24,153 nt of DNA from Deltaproteobacteria bacterium (lineage in GTDB: Bacteria; Desulfobacterota_E; Deferrimicrobia; Deferrimicrobiales; Deferrimicrobiaceae): positions 20,001 through 44,153 of the forward strand of contig JAMDBZ010000033.1 of NCBI GenBank assembly GCA_023488945.1. Direction: 5' to 3'. Shown here one piece after another: positions 1 to 9,542 of this stretch (its first letter is position 1; every line of letters starts with the position of its first letter). The notes beneath the pieces are model-generated. The model searched no databases and had not been told where the DNA came from. It saw only the letters and a program-made list of their open reading frames with translations. Both the position numbers and the translations under genes were made by a program.

Positions 1-1888
<1,888 letters not shown>

Positions 1889-1979
1889 ACTGCTCAGCGG
1901 ATGAAAGAGTTCGGACGGCTTCGCGCGGTCGGTTCGTGACGCCGCGCTTTGGACGTGCGCGCGAACGCGGAAATGCCCT

Positions 1980-2095
<116 letters not shown>

Positions 2096-2106
2096 TTTAC
2101 ATGATG

Positions 2107-2139
2107 AGCCCCTGCCCCGCCCCGCGGGGCGGGGGCTTT
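2107..2139 (+). terminator. rRNA operon terminator hairpin
   Basis: A 14-bp G+C-rich stem (2107-2120 with 2124-2137, one T-G wobble) closes a CCC loop. It begins 11 nt after the 5S gene. The following T-run is short and broken (TTGCGTTT), but stem strength and position argue for the intrinsic terminator of the rRNA operon. Confidence 0.82.
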
Positions 2140-2172
2140 GCGTTTGGCCTCTGGGTCCCGGGTGGTGGAATC

Positions 2173-2181
2173 TGCTAAAAT
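2173..2181 (+). promoter_or_regulatory. Extended -10 promoter candidate for yebC
   Basis: TGCTAAAAT fits a TGn-TAnnnT extended -10 box. It lies between the rRNA terminator and yebC, and no good -35 is seen 16-18 nt upstream. Predicted transcription would start near 2188. A small hairpin TCCCG-TTGA-CGGGA (2193-2206) follows, whose 3' arm runs into the GGGAAGGG ribosome-binding region before the ATG at 2217. Confidence 0.45.
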
Positions 2182-2216
2182 CGTTCCGTCACTCCCGTTG
2201 ACGGGAAGGGTGGTTT

Positions 2217-2972
2217 ATGTCCGGTCACAACAAATGGAGCTCGATCAAGCACAAGAAGGGGAAGGCCGACGCGGCGCGCGGCAAGGCCTTCACCAAGATC
2301 ACGCGGGAACTCATCACCTCCGCGAAGATCGGCGGAGCGGACCCGACGGGCAACGCGCGGCTGCGGGCGGCGATCGCCGCCGCGAAGCAGGTCAACATGC
2401 CGAACGACAACATCCAGCGGGCGATCAAGAAGGGGACCGGCGAGCTCGAAGGCGTCTCGTTCGAGGAGTTCATCTACGAAGGGTACGGGCCCAACGGCGT
2501 GGCGGTCCTCGTCAAGGTCCTCACGGACAACAAGAACCGCACGGTGGCGGACGTCCGCCACATCTTCACGAAGCACAACGGGAACCTCGGCGAGACCGGA
2601 TGCGTCAACTGGATGTTCAGCAAGAAGGGGACGATCAACGTCCCGAAGGACGCGATCAGCGAGGAGAAGCTGATCGATCTCGTCCTCGACCTCGGCGCCG
2701 AGGACGTCGCCAACGATCCCGAGGCGCACGAGTACGAGGTCCGGTGCGACCCCGAAGCCTTCGAGGACATCAAGAAGGGGCTCGAGGGGAAAGGCATCCG
2801 GATCGGCGCAGCCGAGATCTCCATGGTGCCCCAGACGACCGTCCACCTCGAGGGGAAGGCGGCGGACCAGATGCTTCGCCTGATGAACGCCCTCGAGGAG
2901 TCGGACGACGTCCAGAACGTCTGGGCCAACTTCGACATCTCCGACGAGGCGATGGAAGCGTTTGGGGGGTGA
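2217..2972 (+). CDS. yebC: YebC/TACO1-family translation/transcription factor
   Basis: The protein is 251 aa, the usual length for YebC/TACO1. The family signature is complete: [18 protein letters not shown] at the N terminus, [10 protein letters not shown] and [18 protein letters not shown] near residues 45-70, the YEGYGPxGVA segment near 87-97, and NRTxxDVRHxFxKxxGNLGExGCV near 107-130. Members are cytosolic. They have been described as DNA-binding regulators, and more recently as ribosome-associated factors that relieve stalling at proline-rich stretches; the sequence alone cannot choose between these. The start ATG has GGGAAGGG about 6 nt upstream. The gene is the first of the yebC-ruvCAB block, a common bacterial arrangement, and follows the rRNA terminator with its own putative promoter. 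A 169-bp gap containing a palindromic element separates it from ruvC. Family assignment is very secure. Confidence 0.96.
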   Translation: MSGHNKWSSIKHKKGKADAARGKAFTKITRELITSAKIGGADPTGNARLRAAIAAAKQVNMPNDNIQRAIKKGTGELEGVSFEEFIYEGYGPNGVAVLVKVLTDNKNRTVADVRHIFTKHNGNLGETGCVNWMFSKKGTINVPKDAISEEKLIDLVLDLGAEDVANDPEAHEYEVRCDPEAFEDIKKGLEGKGIRIGAAEISMVPQTTVHLEGKAADQMLRLMNALEESDDVQNVWANFDISDEAMEAFGG

Positions 2973-3000
2973 TCGCGGCGGGACGGGTGAGCAGCGCGGC

Positions 3001-3111
3001 GTTCGGCTTCGCAGCCTCGGAGGGGGGCTCCGCTCATGGCTCGCCGCCCGACGGACCCGGGCGGCTGCGCTTTACTTCGCTGCGCCCCCCTCCTGCGGCT
3101 GCTACGCCGAG
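3001..3111. repeat. Nested palindromic intergenic element between yebC and ruvC
   Basis: Imperfect outer arms pair 3001-3028 (containing TCGGC, GCAGCC and AGGGGGGC) with 3084-3111 (containing GCCCCCC, GGCTGC and GCCGA). A perfect 8-bp hairpin sits at the tip, 3043-3050 with 3058-3065 around the loop ACGGACC. The element fills most of the yebC-ruvC gap and encodes nothing convincing. It looks like a REP/cruciform-type dispersed repeat. No second copy is in the window, so its repeated status is inference. Confidence 0.5.
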
Positions 3112-3141
3112 GTCGCATCAGCTCGGTCAGACTCCCCGCCG

Positions 3142-3633
3142 ATGACACCCGGGCCGCGTCGGATCCTCGGGATCGACCCGGGGTCGCAGGCGACGGGGTA
3201 CGGGATCATCGACGTCCGGGGCGGCCGGATCGTCCCGGTGGCATGGGGAGTCATCCGGACCGACGCCGGCGATCACTTTGCGGACCGCTTGGCGAAAATC
3301 CACCGCGACCTGTCCGACCTGATCCGGATGCACCGGCCCACCGAGGCGGCTGTCGAAAAGGTCTTCATGGCGAAGAACGCGGCCTCGGCGCTCAAGCTCG
3401 GGCAGGCCCGGGGCGCCGCGATCGTGACCTGCCGCGCCCACGGCGTGATGATTTACGAGTACAGCCCCAAGGAGATCAAGGTGGCGGCCACGGGGTACGG
3501 CGCCGCATCGAAAGAGCAGGTCTCCGGGATGGTGTGTCGCATTCTCGGGATCCGCGATGATCTCCCGGCGGACGCCTCGGACGCCCTCGCGGCGGCCCAC
3601 TGCCGGGCGGTGACCCGTTCGATCGGAGGCTGA
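3142..3633 (+). CDS. ruvC: Crossover junction endodeoxyribonuclease RuvC
   Basis: This is the Holliday-junction resolvase, which nicks two opposite strands of the four-way junction delivered by RuvAB. The protein is 163 aa, normal for RuvC. The four acidic metal-binding residues of the RNase H-like fold are visible: D12 in ILGIDPG, E72 in AVEKVF, and D144 and D147 in DASDALAAAHC. The sequence GQARGAAI, with the Tyr/Ser-rich YEYSPKEIK segment, is also typical. The ATG at 3142 was chosen because the family begins just before ILGIDPG; an in-frame extension upstream would read through the palindromic element. No clear Shine-Dalgarno sequence precedes it. The gene lies 169 bp after yebC and 85 bp before ruvA, so the ruv genes here are less compact than usual. 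Confidence 0.95.
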   Translation: MTPGPRRILGIDPGSQATGYGIIDVRGGRIVPVAWGVIRTDAGDHFADRLAKIHRDLSDLIRMHRPTEAAVEKVFMAKNAASALKLGQARGAAIVTCRAHGVMIYEYSPKEIKVAATGYGAASKEQVSGMVCRILGIRDDLPADASDALAAAHCRAVTRSIGG

Positions 3634-3701
3634 CCGGCCTCCCGGATCCCGCCTGCGCCCGTGGCGGCAGCCTCGGGGTGACACTCCGTAACGGTTCGTC
3701 G

Positions 3702-3710
3702 TGGTATCAT
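3702..3710 (+). promoter_or_regulatory. Extended -10 promoter candidate at ruvA start
   Basis: TGGTATCAT matches an extended -10 (TGn-TATnAT). The box ends 8 nt before the ruvA ATG, so the predicted first transcribed base falls at about 3717-3719, on the start codon itself. No Shine-Dalgarno sequence is present in GCAAAATT. This is an inference from sequence only. Confidence 0.4.
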
Positions 3711-3718
3711 GCAAAATT

Positions 3719-4336
3719 ATGATCGACCATCTGCGGGGGCGGTTCACGGGCGGAGGGAAGGATTTCGTCGTCGTGGAGTGCGCGGGGGTGGGGTTCCGCG
3801 TCCATGTTTCCTCCGTGACTCGCGCCGAGCTCCCCTCGGAAGGGGAGGCCTGCCTCATCCGCACGCATCTTCACATGCGCGAGGGAGGCGCCGATCTGTT
3901 CGGATTCTCGACGGAGACCGAGCGGGAGGTCTTCCTGGCCCTTACGGGGGTGAGCGGCGTCGGGCCGAAATCCGCGATCGCCGTCATCTCCACGATGGGA
4001 GTGGGAGGGATCCTCGCGGGCGTCTCGCGGGGCGATGCGGTCCCGTTCACTCGAGTCCCCGGCATCGGCAAGAAGCTGGCGCAGCGGATCGCGAACGAGT
4101 TGCCGGACCGGCTGAAAAAGGTCTCGATCGACCTCGAACCGGCCTCCGCCGTCGAGGCGGCCGTCCGGCCGGAGACGCCCGAAGCCGAAGCGGTCGAGGC
4201 ACTCGTATCTCTCGGCTACGCGCGCGGCGAGGCGCAGATCGTCGCATCCCGCCTCCGGAAGGAAATCGGCTCCGAGGCACCGGCGGAAGCGCTCGTCCGG
4301 GAGGCGCTCAGGCGCCTGTCCGGTGCGGGGCGGTAA
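3719..4336 (+). CDS. ruvA: Holliday junction branch-migration protein RuvA
   Basis: This is the DNA-binding subunit of the RuvAB branch-migration complex. As a tetramer it holds the four-way junction while RuvB rings pump DNA. The protein is 205 aa, the usual length. It has an N-terminal OB-fold domain (MIDHLRGRF with VECAGVGFRVHV, residues 1-65). Two helix-hairpin-helix motifs follow: LTGVSGVGPKSAIAVIS near residue 75-92 and VPGIGKKLAQRIANEL near 109-125. The C-terminal RuvB-contacting domain holds EAVEALVSLGYARGEA (about 157-172). The start was set at the ATG giving MIDHLRG, matching the family N terminus; a GTG 18 nt upstream is in frame but less likely. It may also be transcribed from the extended -10 just upstream. 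It ends 24 bp before ruvB. Confidence 0.95.
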   Translation: MIDHLRGRFTGGGKDFVVVECAGVGFRVHVSSVTRAELPSEGEACLIRTHLHMREGGADLFGFSTETEREVFLALTGVSGVGPKSAIAVISTMGVGGILAGVSRGDAVPFTRVPGIGKKLAQRIANELPDRLKKVSIDLEPASAVEAAVRPETPEAEAVEALVSLGYARGEAQIVASRLRKEIGSEAPAEALVREALRRLSGAGR

Positions 4337-4360
4337 GAGAAGAGAGCGGAGCGGAAAAGC

Positions 4361-5410
4361 GTGCCGGACGAGAGGAGCGAGGTGGACAAGCGGATCGTGG
4401 ATCCCGAGGATGGGCCGGGGGATGGGGCACTCGATCTCTCCCTTCGCCCGAATCGCCTCGGCGAATTCATCGGGCAGACGCCGGTCATCTCCAACCTCAA
4501 GACGTTCATCGGGGCGGCGAAGAGCCGCGGGGAGCCGCTCGACCACGTCCTGCTCTCGGGCCCGCCGGGCCTTGGGAAGACGACGCTCGCCCACATCATC
4601 GCGAACGAGATGGGAGTCGGGATCCGGACGACTTCGGGCCCCGCGATCGAACGCAAGGGGGACATTGCCGCCCTCCTCACCGCCCTCGAGCCGGGAGACG
4701 TCCTCTTCATCGACGAGATCCATCGCTTGAGCCGCGTCGTCGAGGAATTGCTCTACTCGGCAATGGAGGATTTCGCTTTCGACATCATCCTGGGACAGGG
4801 TCCATCGGCAAAATCGATTCGGCTGCCGCTCCAGCGGTTCACGCTTGTGGGGGCGACCACGCGGACGGGTCTCCTGACCTCGCCCTTGCGCGACCGGTTC
4901 GGCGTGACGTTCCGGCTCGAGTATTACTTCCCGGAGGAGCTCGAGACGGTGATCCGGCAATCGGCCCGGATCCTCAAGATTCCGATCGACGCGGAGGGAG
5001 CCCGCGAGATCGCGCGCCGGTCCCGCGGCACGCCGCGGATCGCGAACCGCCTGCTTCGGCGGGTCCGGGACTTCGCGCAGGTGGACGGAGACGGGACGGT
5101 CACCCGCTCCATCGCGGACCACGCCCTCGTGAAGATGGAGGTGGACCGGGAAGGGCTCGAGGTGATGGACCGGAAGATCCTCCGCGTGATCCTCGAGAAG
5201 TTCCAGGGGGGGCCCGTCGGCGTGGAGACGATCTCGGCCTCGATCAGCGAGGAGCGGGACACGATCGAGGACGTCTACGAGCCGTTCCTCATCCAGCGCG
5301 GGTTTCTCAAGCGCACTCCCCGCGGCCGCGTCGCCACCCCCGCCGCTTACCGGCACCTCGGTCTTGTGCCGCCGCGCCAGTCGGTGCAGGAGGGCCTGTT
5401 CGGGGAGTAG
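4361..5410 (+). CDS. ruvB: Holliday junction branch-migration ATPase RuvB
   Basis: This is the hexameric AAA+ motor that drives branch migration with RuvA. The protein is 349 aa, slightly long because of a 20-25 residue acidic N-terminal extension before the conserved [13 protein letters not shown]. Visible elements are Walker [10 protein letters not shown] (67-75), Walker [11 protein letters not shown], sensor 1 LVGATTRTG, the arginine-finger region [10 protein letters not shown], and the C-terminal winged helix ending in [15 protein letters not shown]. The GTG at 4361 is used because a purine-rich GGAGCGGAAAA lies just upstream; a GTG 21 nt further in is an alternative. It lies 24 bp downstream of ruvA, so the two are co-transcribed. 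Confidence 0.96.
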   Translation: MPDERSEVDKRIVDPEDGPGDGALDLSLRPNRLGEFIGQTPVISNLKTFIGAAKSRGEPLDHVLLSGPPGLGKTTLAHIIANEMGVGIRTTSGPAIERKGDIAALLTALEPGDVLFIDEIHRLSRVVEELLYSAMEDFAFDIILGQGPSAKSIRLPLQRFTLVGATTRTGLLTSPLRDRFGVTFRLEYYFPEELETVIRQSARILKIPIDAEGAREIARRSRGTPRIANRLLRRVRDFAQVDGDGTVTRSIADHALVKMEVDREGLEVMDRKILRVILEKFQGGPVGVETISASISEERDTIEDVYEPFLIQRGFLKRTPRGRVATPAAYRHLGLVPPRQSVQEGLFGE

Positions 5411-5451
5411 GGGAGCGTGGCAACCGACCGCGATCCGGTGGGATGGGAAAA

Positions 5452-5664
5452 ATGGCGCCGATCGGCAAAATCCTCATCGTTGCAGGACTGGTCCTCGCGG
5501 GTGTCGGCCTCCTGTTCCTGTTGTCTTCGAAAATCGGCTGGATCGGACGGCTCCCCGGCGACATCACGATCAGACGGGAGAATTTCACCTTCTATTTCCC
5601 TCTTGCCACCTGCCTCCTCATCAGCGTCATCCTCTCCGTGCTGATCTGGCTTTTCCGGAAATAG
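5452..5664 (+). CDS. Small DUF2905-type membrane protein
   Basis: The protein is about 70 aa with two predicted membrane helices: KILIVAGLVLAGVGLLFLL near residues 5-24 and FPLATCLLISVILSVLIWLF near 48-67. A short polar connector, WIGRLPGDITIRRENFTFYF, joins them. The LPGDI...ENxxFYFP pattern is the hallmark of the DUF2905 family of unknown function, which often sits next to ruvB or queA. It starts 41 bp after ruvB. The ATG at 5452 has a GGTGGGATGGG purine stretch at suitable distance; an ATG 9 nt earlier is possible but directly abuts that stretch. The function is unknown. The protein is probably in the inner membrane. Confidence 0.8.
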   Translation: MAPIGKILIVAGLVLAGVGLLFLLSSKIGWIGRLPGDITIRRENFTFYFPLATCLLISVILSVLIWLFRK

Positions 5665-5777
5665 CATCTGTCGACGAGCGACAACAGCCTGTGTGGCGTG
5701 ATTGCGACACCCTCCCCGGACAGCCGACTTGCCGCCTTGAAATTTATTGAAATGCAAAGACTTTTTATTGACGCGCA

Positions 5778-5793
5778 TGGTATGCCAATTGCT
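5778..5793 (+). promoter_or_regulatory. Sigma54-type (-24/-12) promoter candidate for lpxC
   Basis: TGGTATGCCAATTGCT has the invariant GG at 5779-5780 and GC at 5791-5792, with exactly 10 nt between. It keeps TGG on the -24 side and TTGCT on the -12 side. It lies 34 bp upstream of the lpxC ATG in an AT-rich patch (about 5735-5800) that stands out in a GC-rich region. A TTGACG at 5768-5773 could be a sigma70 -35, but only weak -10 matches follow. Confidence 0.5.
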
Positions 5794-5826
5794 TATTCTT
5801 ATCCCGAACAACTCGGGAGGGATGCC

Positions 5827-6720
5827 ATGCGGACGTACCAGCATACGATCGCCAAGCCGGTCGAGTTCTCCTCCGTCGGACTGCACACGGGCCTGACCTG
5901 CACGGCGCGCATCCTCCCGGCCCTCCCGGACTCCGGTGTCACCTTCCGCCGCACCGATGTCCGGGTCGATATTCCGGCCGCCGTCGAGAACGTGGCCGAG
6001 ACGGCCTTCGCGACGGTGCTTGCTTCGCGCGGCGCCCGCGTCTCCACCGTGGAACACTTCCTGGCCGCGCTATACGGGATGGAGATCGACAACGCCATCG
6101 TGGAAGTCGACGGTCCCGAGCTGCCGATCCTTGACGGGAGCGCTTTCCCGGTCGCGCGCGCGATTGCGTCCGCCGGGGCCGAGGAGCAGCCGGCCCGGCG
6201 CCGTTTCCTCCACGTGGTGAGAGGGGAGAAGATCCGCCGGAACGGCTCGATGCTGACGGCATCCCCCTCGGACGAGCTCGAGACCTTGATGGTGGTCGAC
6301 TTCTCCGCCGCCGCCATCGGGAAGCAGTGGCTCAAGTTCACCCTTTCCCCCGAGGCGTTCCTCACCGGAATCGCCCCCGCCCGCACATTTACCCTCCGGG
6401 AGCAGATCGAGGGGTTGTGGGCGGCGGGGCTCGCCAAGGGGGGGTCGCTCGACAACGCGATCGTGGTGGAAGGCGACAAGATCCACAACACCGAGGGGCT
6501 TCGCTTCCCGGACGAGTTCGTGCGGCACAAGCTCCTCGATTTCCTCGGTGACATTGCGCTCGTCGGCCGACCGGTCCGGGGGTCCTTCCTCGCCGTGCGG
6601 CCCGGCCACACGATCAATCGCTGCCTGACGGAATACCTCTCGGGGCTTGCCTCACGTTTCGACGGGAAGGTCGGCGAGACCTGGGGAGGCCAGGAAGCCG
6701 TCGTCCAGGTCCAGGGCTAG
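5827..6720 (+). CDS. lpxC: UDP-3-O-acyl-N-acetylglucosamine deacetylase LpxC
   Basis: This is the zinc-dependent deacetylase for the committed step of lipid A synthesis, in the cytosol. The protein is 297 aa, typical. Signature segments are SVGLHTGL (16-23), STVEHFLAALYG with zinc ligand H77, ELPILDGSA (98-106), and RHKLLDFLGDIALVG with zinc ligands H234 and D238, followed by the catalytic H261 in GHTIN. The ATG at 5827 gives the standard N terminus (QHTIAKPVEFSSVGLHTG) and has GGGAGG 6 nt upstream. An in-frame GTG 129 nt upstream would put the AT-rich promoter patch inside the gene and is rejected. The gene is separated from the ruv block by 162 bp, with its own promoter candidate. It is normally tightly controlled because excess lipid A is toxic. 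Confidence 0.97.
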   Translation: MRTYQHTIAKPVEFSSVGLHTGLTCTARILPALPDSGVTFRRTDVRVDIPAAVENVAETAFATVLASRGARVSTVEHFLAALYGMEIDNAIVEVDGPELPILDGSAFPVARAIASAGAEEQPARRRFLHVVRGEKIRRNGSMLTASPSDELETLMVVDFSAAAIGKQWLKFTLSPEAFLTGIAPARTFTLREQIEGLWAAGLAKGGSLDNAIVVEGDKIHNTEGLRFPDEFVRHKLLDFLGDIALVGRPVRGSFLAVRPGHTINRCLTEYLSGLASRFDGKVGETWGGQEAVVQVQG

Positions 6721-6739
6721 CACGCTTCATCCCTCACTG

Positions 6740-6767
6740 TTGCAGGTTTGCCTCAGCCCGGTATAAT
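6740..6767 (+). promoter_or_regulatory. Sigma70-type promoter for the DUF4390-kinase operon
   Basis: TTGCAG (6740-6745), a 16-nt spacer and a perfect TATAAT (6762-6767) lie just after the lpxC stop. The predicted start is near 6774. The box overlaps an in-frame ATG at 6766, which argues that translation begins downstream at the TTG at 6784. Confidence 0.7.
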
Positions 6768-6783
6768 GGGACCGGGGGGCGAC

Positions 6784-7338
6784 TTGCGGTTTTCGACCAT
6801 CACGATAGCGGTTCTCCTGCTGACCCCGACGTCGCTCCTCTTCGCCGCGAGCGCTCGCAAACCGGAAATCGTCAATATCCGCGGCCAGGTTCATGGGAAG
6901 GAGGCGCGCGTTTCCTTCGTCTTGCGAAACGCCTTCACACCCGAGATGGTCGAGGCCCTCAAGAGCGGGATCGAGATCTCATTCAAGACCGAAGTCCGCG
7001 TCGAGCGGGTGTACCGGAACTGGTTCGACCAGACCGTCGGGGCAACCCGGTTCTCGCGCTCTGTGCGGTATGACGTCTTGTCGCGGGTCTACCACCTCAA
7101 TCGCGGCCGGGGGGACGAGATTCTCCCGGATATCTTCGCCGCCCTCGCGGGGATGACCCGGTACGAGGTCGTCGTTCCCCTCCTGGTCGAAGTCGAGCGC
7201 GGGAAGGGATACCGGGCATACGTCCGGAGCCACCTCGACCGCGTCGGGCTCTCCGAGCCGCTCCGGTCGATCCTTTTCTTCTCCTCTCTCTGGGACGTCA
7301 AGACCGGCTGGGAGCGGGGAAACCTCGAGGCGCCATGA
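6784..7338 (+). CDS. DUF4390-type secreted/periplasmic protein
   Basis: The protein is about 184 aa with an N-terminal hydrophobic stretch, STITIAVLLLTPTSLLFAAS, ending in an AxA-like site. It is probably exported. The mature part carries the pattern of DUF4390 proteins found next to ntrY-like kinases: an EIVNIRGQVHGKEARVSF strand, ALKSGIEISFKTEVRV, a WFDQTVGATRFSRSVRYDVL segment, and a terminal SSLWDVKTGW. TTG at 6784 is preferred because GGGGGG lies 4-5 nt upstream, the signal peptide follows at once, and the promoter -10 overlaps the earlier ATG at 6766. Its stop overlaps the sensor-kinase ATG (ATGA). The linkage suggests that it feeds envelope information to that kinase or is co-regulated with it. 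Its biochemical function is unknown. Confidence 0.8.
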   Translation: MRFSTITIAVLLLTPTSLLFAASARKPEIVNIRGQVHGKEARVSFVLRNAFTPEMVEALKSGIEISFKTEVRVERVYRNWFDQTVGATRFSRSVRYDVLSRVYHLNRGRGDEILPDIFAALAGMTRYEVVVPLLVEVERGKGYRAYVRSHLDRVGLSEPLRSILFFSSLWDVKTGWERGNLEAP

Positions 7339-9533
7339 ACGCGCCCGCCGATCGTTCCGACCTCGCCGCCGGGCGGGAGCGGACCCGGAGACGCCGGGAG
7401 CGGATCGCGATCGGCGTCGTCGCCGCCCTGATCGTCGGCCTCACCCTCATCGAGGCGCGGATCGCGGCCCTCGGGGGATCGGTCGCCTTCTCCAGCAACA
7501 TCGTCATTTTCGCCCTCATCAACATCAACGTCATCCTGATCGTCCTGCTGATCTACCTCGTCACGCGGAACATCTTCAAGCTCATCCTGGACCGGAAGCG
7601 GGACATCCTCGGCGCGAAGATCCGCTCCCGGCTCGTGATCATCTTCATCGCCTTCTCGCTTCTCCCCACCATCCTGCTTTTCGTCGCGGCGGCCAACATC
7701 ACGACGACGAGCATCAAGCTCTGGATCGGGGAGCGCGTCGGTATCGCCCTCTCCGGGGCGCTCGACATCGCGCGCAAGGATCTCGATACGCAGGCGGGGT
7801 CCCTCGCGCCGGTCGCCGCGGAGGCGGCGCTCGCGGTGCCGCCCCGCGCGGATCCGTTCCTGGCCGGGCGGGTTCTGGAGGAAAGTCTGAGGAAAAGCGG
7901 CGCCCGCGGGGGACTGTTGCTCGTCGAATCCGGCAATGTCCTGGCTGCCGCGGGGAAGGTTCCTCCGGATGTGACGAAGGAGATCGTCTCCCGGATCCGG
8001 GGAACCGGGGGACCGGGTTCCCGCGGGGGGGGCGCCACCATGGTCGGGCCGGAATTCGTCTCGGCGACCCGGAGGATGTCGGATGGGCGCATCGTTGTCG
8101 CCGTCCGGGTGCTGCCCCCCGCCGAGGCGGCCAGGAATCGCGGGATCGCGCAGGTGTACGACGCCTTCCACCAGGTCCGCCTCCTGGACGACCCGATCCG
8201 CGCCAGCTACCTCACGATCCTGGCCCTCATCACGCTCCTCATCGTATTCGCCGCATCCTGGATGGGGATCTACCTCGCGCGTCAGATCACGGTCCCCGTC
8301 CAGTTGCTGGCCGAGGGGACGGAGAAGGTCGCGATGGGGGACCTCGACGTGCGGCTCGACTACCGGTCGGACGACGAGTTCGGCACTCTCGTGTCGTCGT
8401 TCAACCGGATGACGGCCGACCTCCGCGAGATGAAGAGGAGCCTCACGGAGGCCAACGTGTCGCTCTCGGCGACCTACGAGGAGCTGAGCCGCCGGACGCA
8501 GTTCACCGAGGCGATCCTCGACAACATCTCGACGGGCATCGTTTTCGTCGACCGGAACGGAAAGATCGCCGTGATCAACCCGGTGGCGTCCCGGCTGCTT
8601 GGGATCGCGGCCGCGGAGGCGATCGGGAAATCCTACAAGGACGTGGTCCGGGAGGAGCATTACGGCATTGTCCGTGCGCTTCTGCGCGAGATCCAGGGGG
8701 CGCCCGGCACACCGGTCGAGCGGCAGGTCGCCATGCCGGTCGCAGGCCGGGAGATCTCCCTCCGGTTGAGCGTCATCGCACTGCCCGACGATGCGGGCGA
8801 GTACCGGGGGATCGTCGTCGCCTTCGACGATCTCACGCAGGCGATGCGCCTCCAGAAGGTGATGGCGTGGCGTGAAGTGGCGCGCCGGATCGCCCATGAG
8901 ATCCGGAACCCGTTGACCCCGATCCAGTTGTCGGCCGAACGGCTCGGGAAGCGGTACGGCGAACTCCACGGGGGGGAGCAGGCGTTCTCCGAGTCGATCC
9001 GGACGATCCTGGACGAGGTGGGGACGCTCAAGCACCTCGTCGAGGAGTTCACCCGGTTTGCCCGGATGCCCGCGCCGGTCCTCAAGGAAGGGAGGCTCTC
9101 CGACCTCCTGCGTCCCCTCGTCGAGACGTACCGGGCATCGTACCCCGGCATCCGGTGGCTGTTCGAGGACGGCGGCGCTCCGCCCGCCTCGTTCGATCCG
9201 TTCCAGGTGAGGCGGGCCGTGTCCAACCTGCTCGACAACGCCGCGGCGGCGCTCAAGGGGAGCGGGACGGTGTCGGTCCGGCTCGGCCATGAGCCCGATC
9301 TCGGCGTGGTCCGGATCGCGGTGGCCGACGACGGCCCCGGGATTCCCCCCGAGGACCGGGACCGGTTGTTCGAGCCGTATTTCTCGCGCAAGGAGGGGGG
9401 GACGGGACTCGGGCTGGCGATCGTCAGCGCCATCGCGTCGGACCATCGTGGGACGGTCCGGATCCGCCGCAACGTCCCCCGGGGGGCGATCTTCGAGATG
9501 GAGTTCCCGGCGCATCCGAAGGGACGGGGATAG
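7335..9533 (+). CDS. NtrY-like membrane sensor histidine kinase
   Basis: The protein is 732 aa, with the NtrY-like layout. Three membrane helices lie near residues 26-43, 52-76 and 95-118. A periplasmic region follows (about 120-290), then a fourth helix (about 292-312, ILALITLLIVFAASWMGIYL) and a HAMP linker with a coiled coil (313-385). Next come a PAS domain (about 390-490, AILDNISTGIVFVDRNGKI), a HisKA domain with phospho-acceptor H521 in RIAHEIRNPLTPIQLSAERL, and a HATPase_c domain with the N box LLDNAAAAL and G boxes DDGPGIP and GGTGLGLAI. It phosphorylates the adjacent response regulator, which starts 9 bp after its stop. True NtrY responds to nitrogen status or redox, but homologues in deltaproteobacteria have other jobs, so the signal is not assigned. 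Confidence 0.93.
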   Translation: MNAPADRSDLAAGRERTRRRRERIAIGVVAALIVGLTLIEARIAALGGSVAFSSNIVIFALININVILIVLLIYLVTRNIFKLILDRKRDILGAKIRSRLVIIFIAFSLLPTILLFVAAANITTTSIKLWIGERVGIALSGALDIARKDLDTQAGSLAPVAAEAALAVPPRADPFLAGRVLEESLRKSGARGGLLLVESGNVLAAAGKVPPDVTKEIVSRIRGTGGPGSRGGGATMVGPEFVSATRRMSDGRIVVAVRVLPPAEAARNRGIAQVYDAFHQVRLLDDPIRASYLTILALITLLIVFAASWMGIYLARQITVPVQLLAEGTEKVAMGDLDVRLDYRSDDEFGTLVSSFNRMTADLREMKRSLTEANVSLSATYEELSRRTQFTEAILDNISTGIVFVDRNGKIAVINPVASRLLGIAAAEAIGKSYKDVVREEHYGIVRALLREIQGAPGTPVERQVAMPVAGREISLRLSVIALPDDAGEYRGIVVAFDDLTQAMRLQKVMAWREVARRIAHEIRNPLTPIQLSAERLGKRYGELHGGEQAFSESIRTILDEVGTLKHLVEEFTRFARMPAPVLKEGRLSDLLRPLVETYRASYPGIRWLFEDGGAPPASFDPFQVRRAVSNLLDNAAAALKGSGTVSVRLGHEPDLGVVRIAVADDGPGIPPEDRDRLFEPYFSRKEGGTGLGLAIVSAIASDHRGTVRIRRNVPRGAIFEMEFPAHPKGRG

Positions 9534-9542
9534 AGGGATCCG

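Noticed and set aside
1889..1979. Possible tRNA in the 23S-5S spacer
   Set aside because: The spacer is only about 90 nt and shows no acceptor/T-arm pattern (no GGTTCGAATC-like segment).
3709..5664. Long plus-strand frame of 651 codons across ruvA-ruvB
   Set aside because: It is an out-of-frame shadow of RuvA and RuvB with an Arg/Gly/Pro-rich composition typical of GC-rich artefacts; only its last ~70 codons (the DUF2905 protein) are real.
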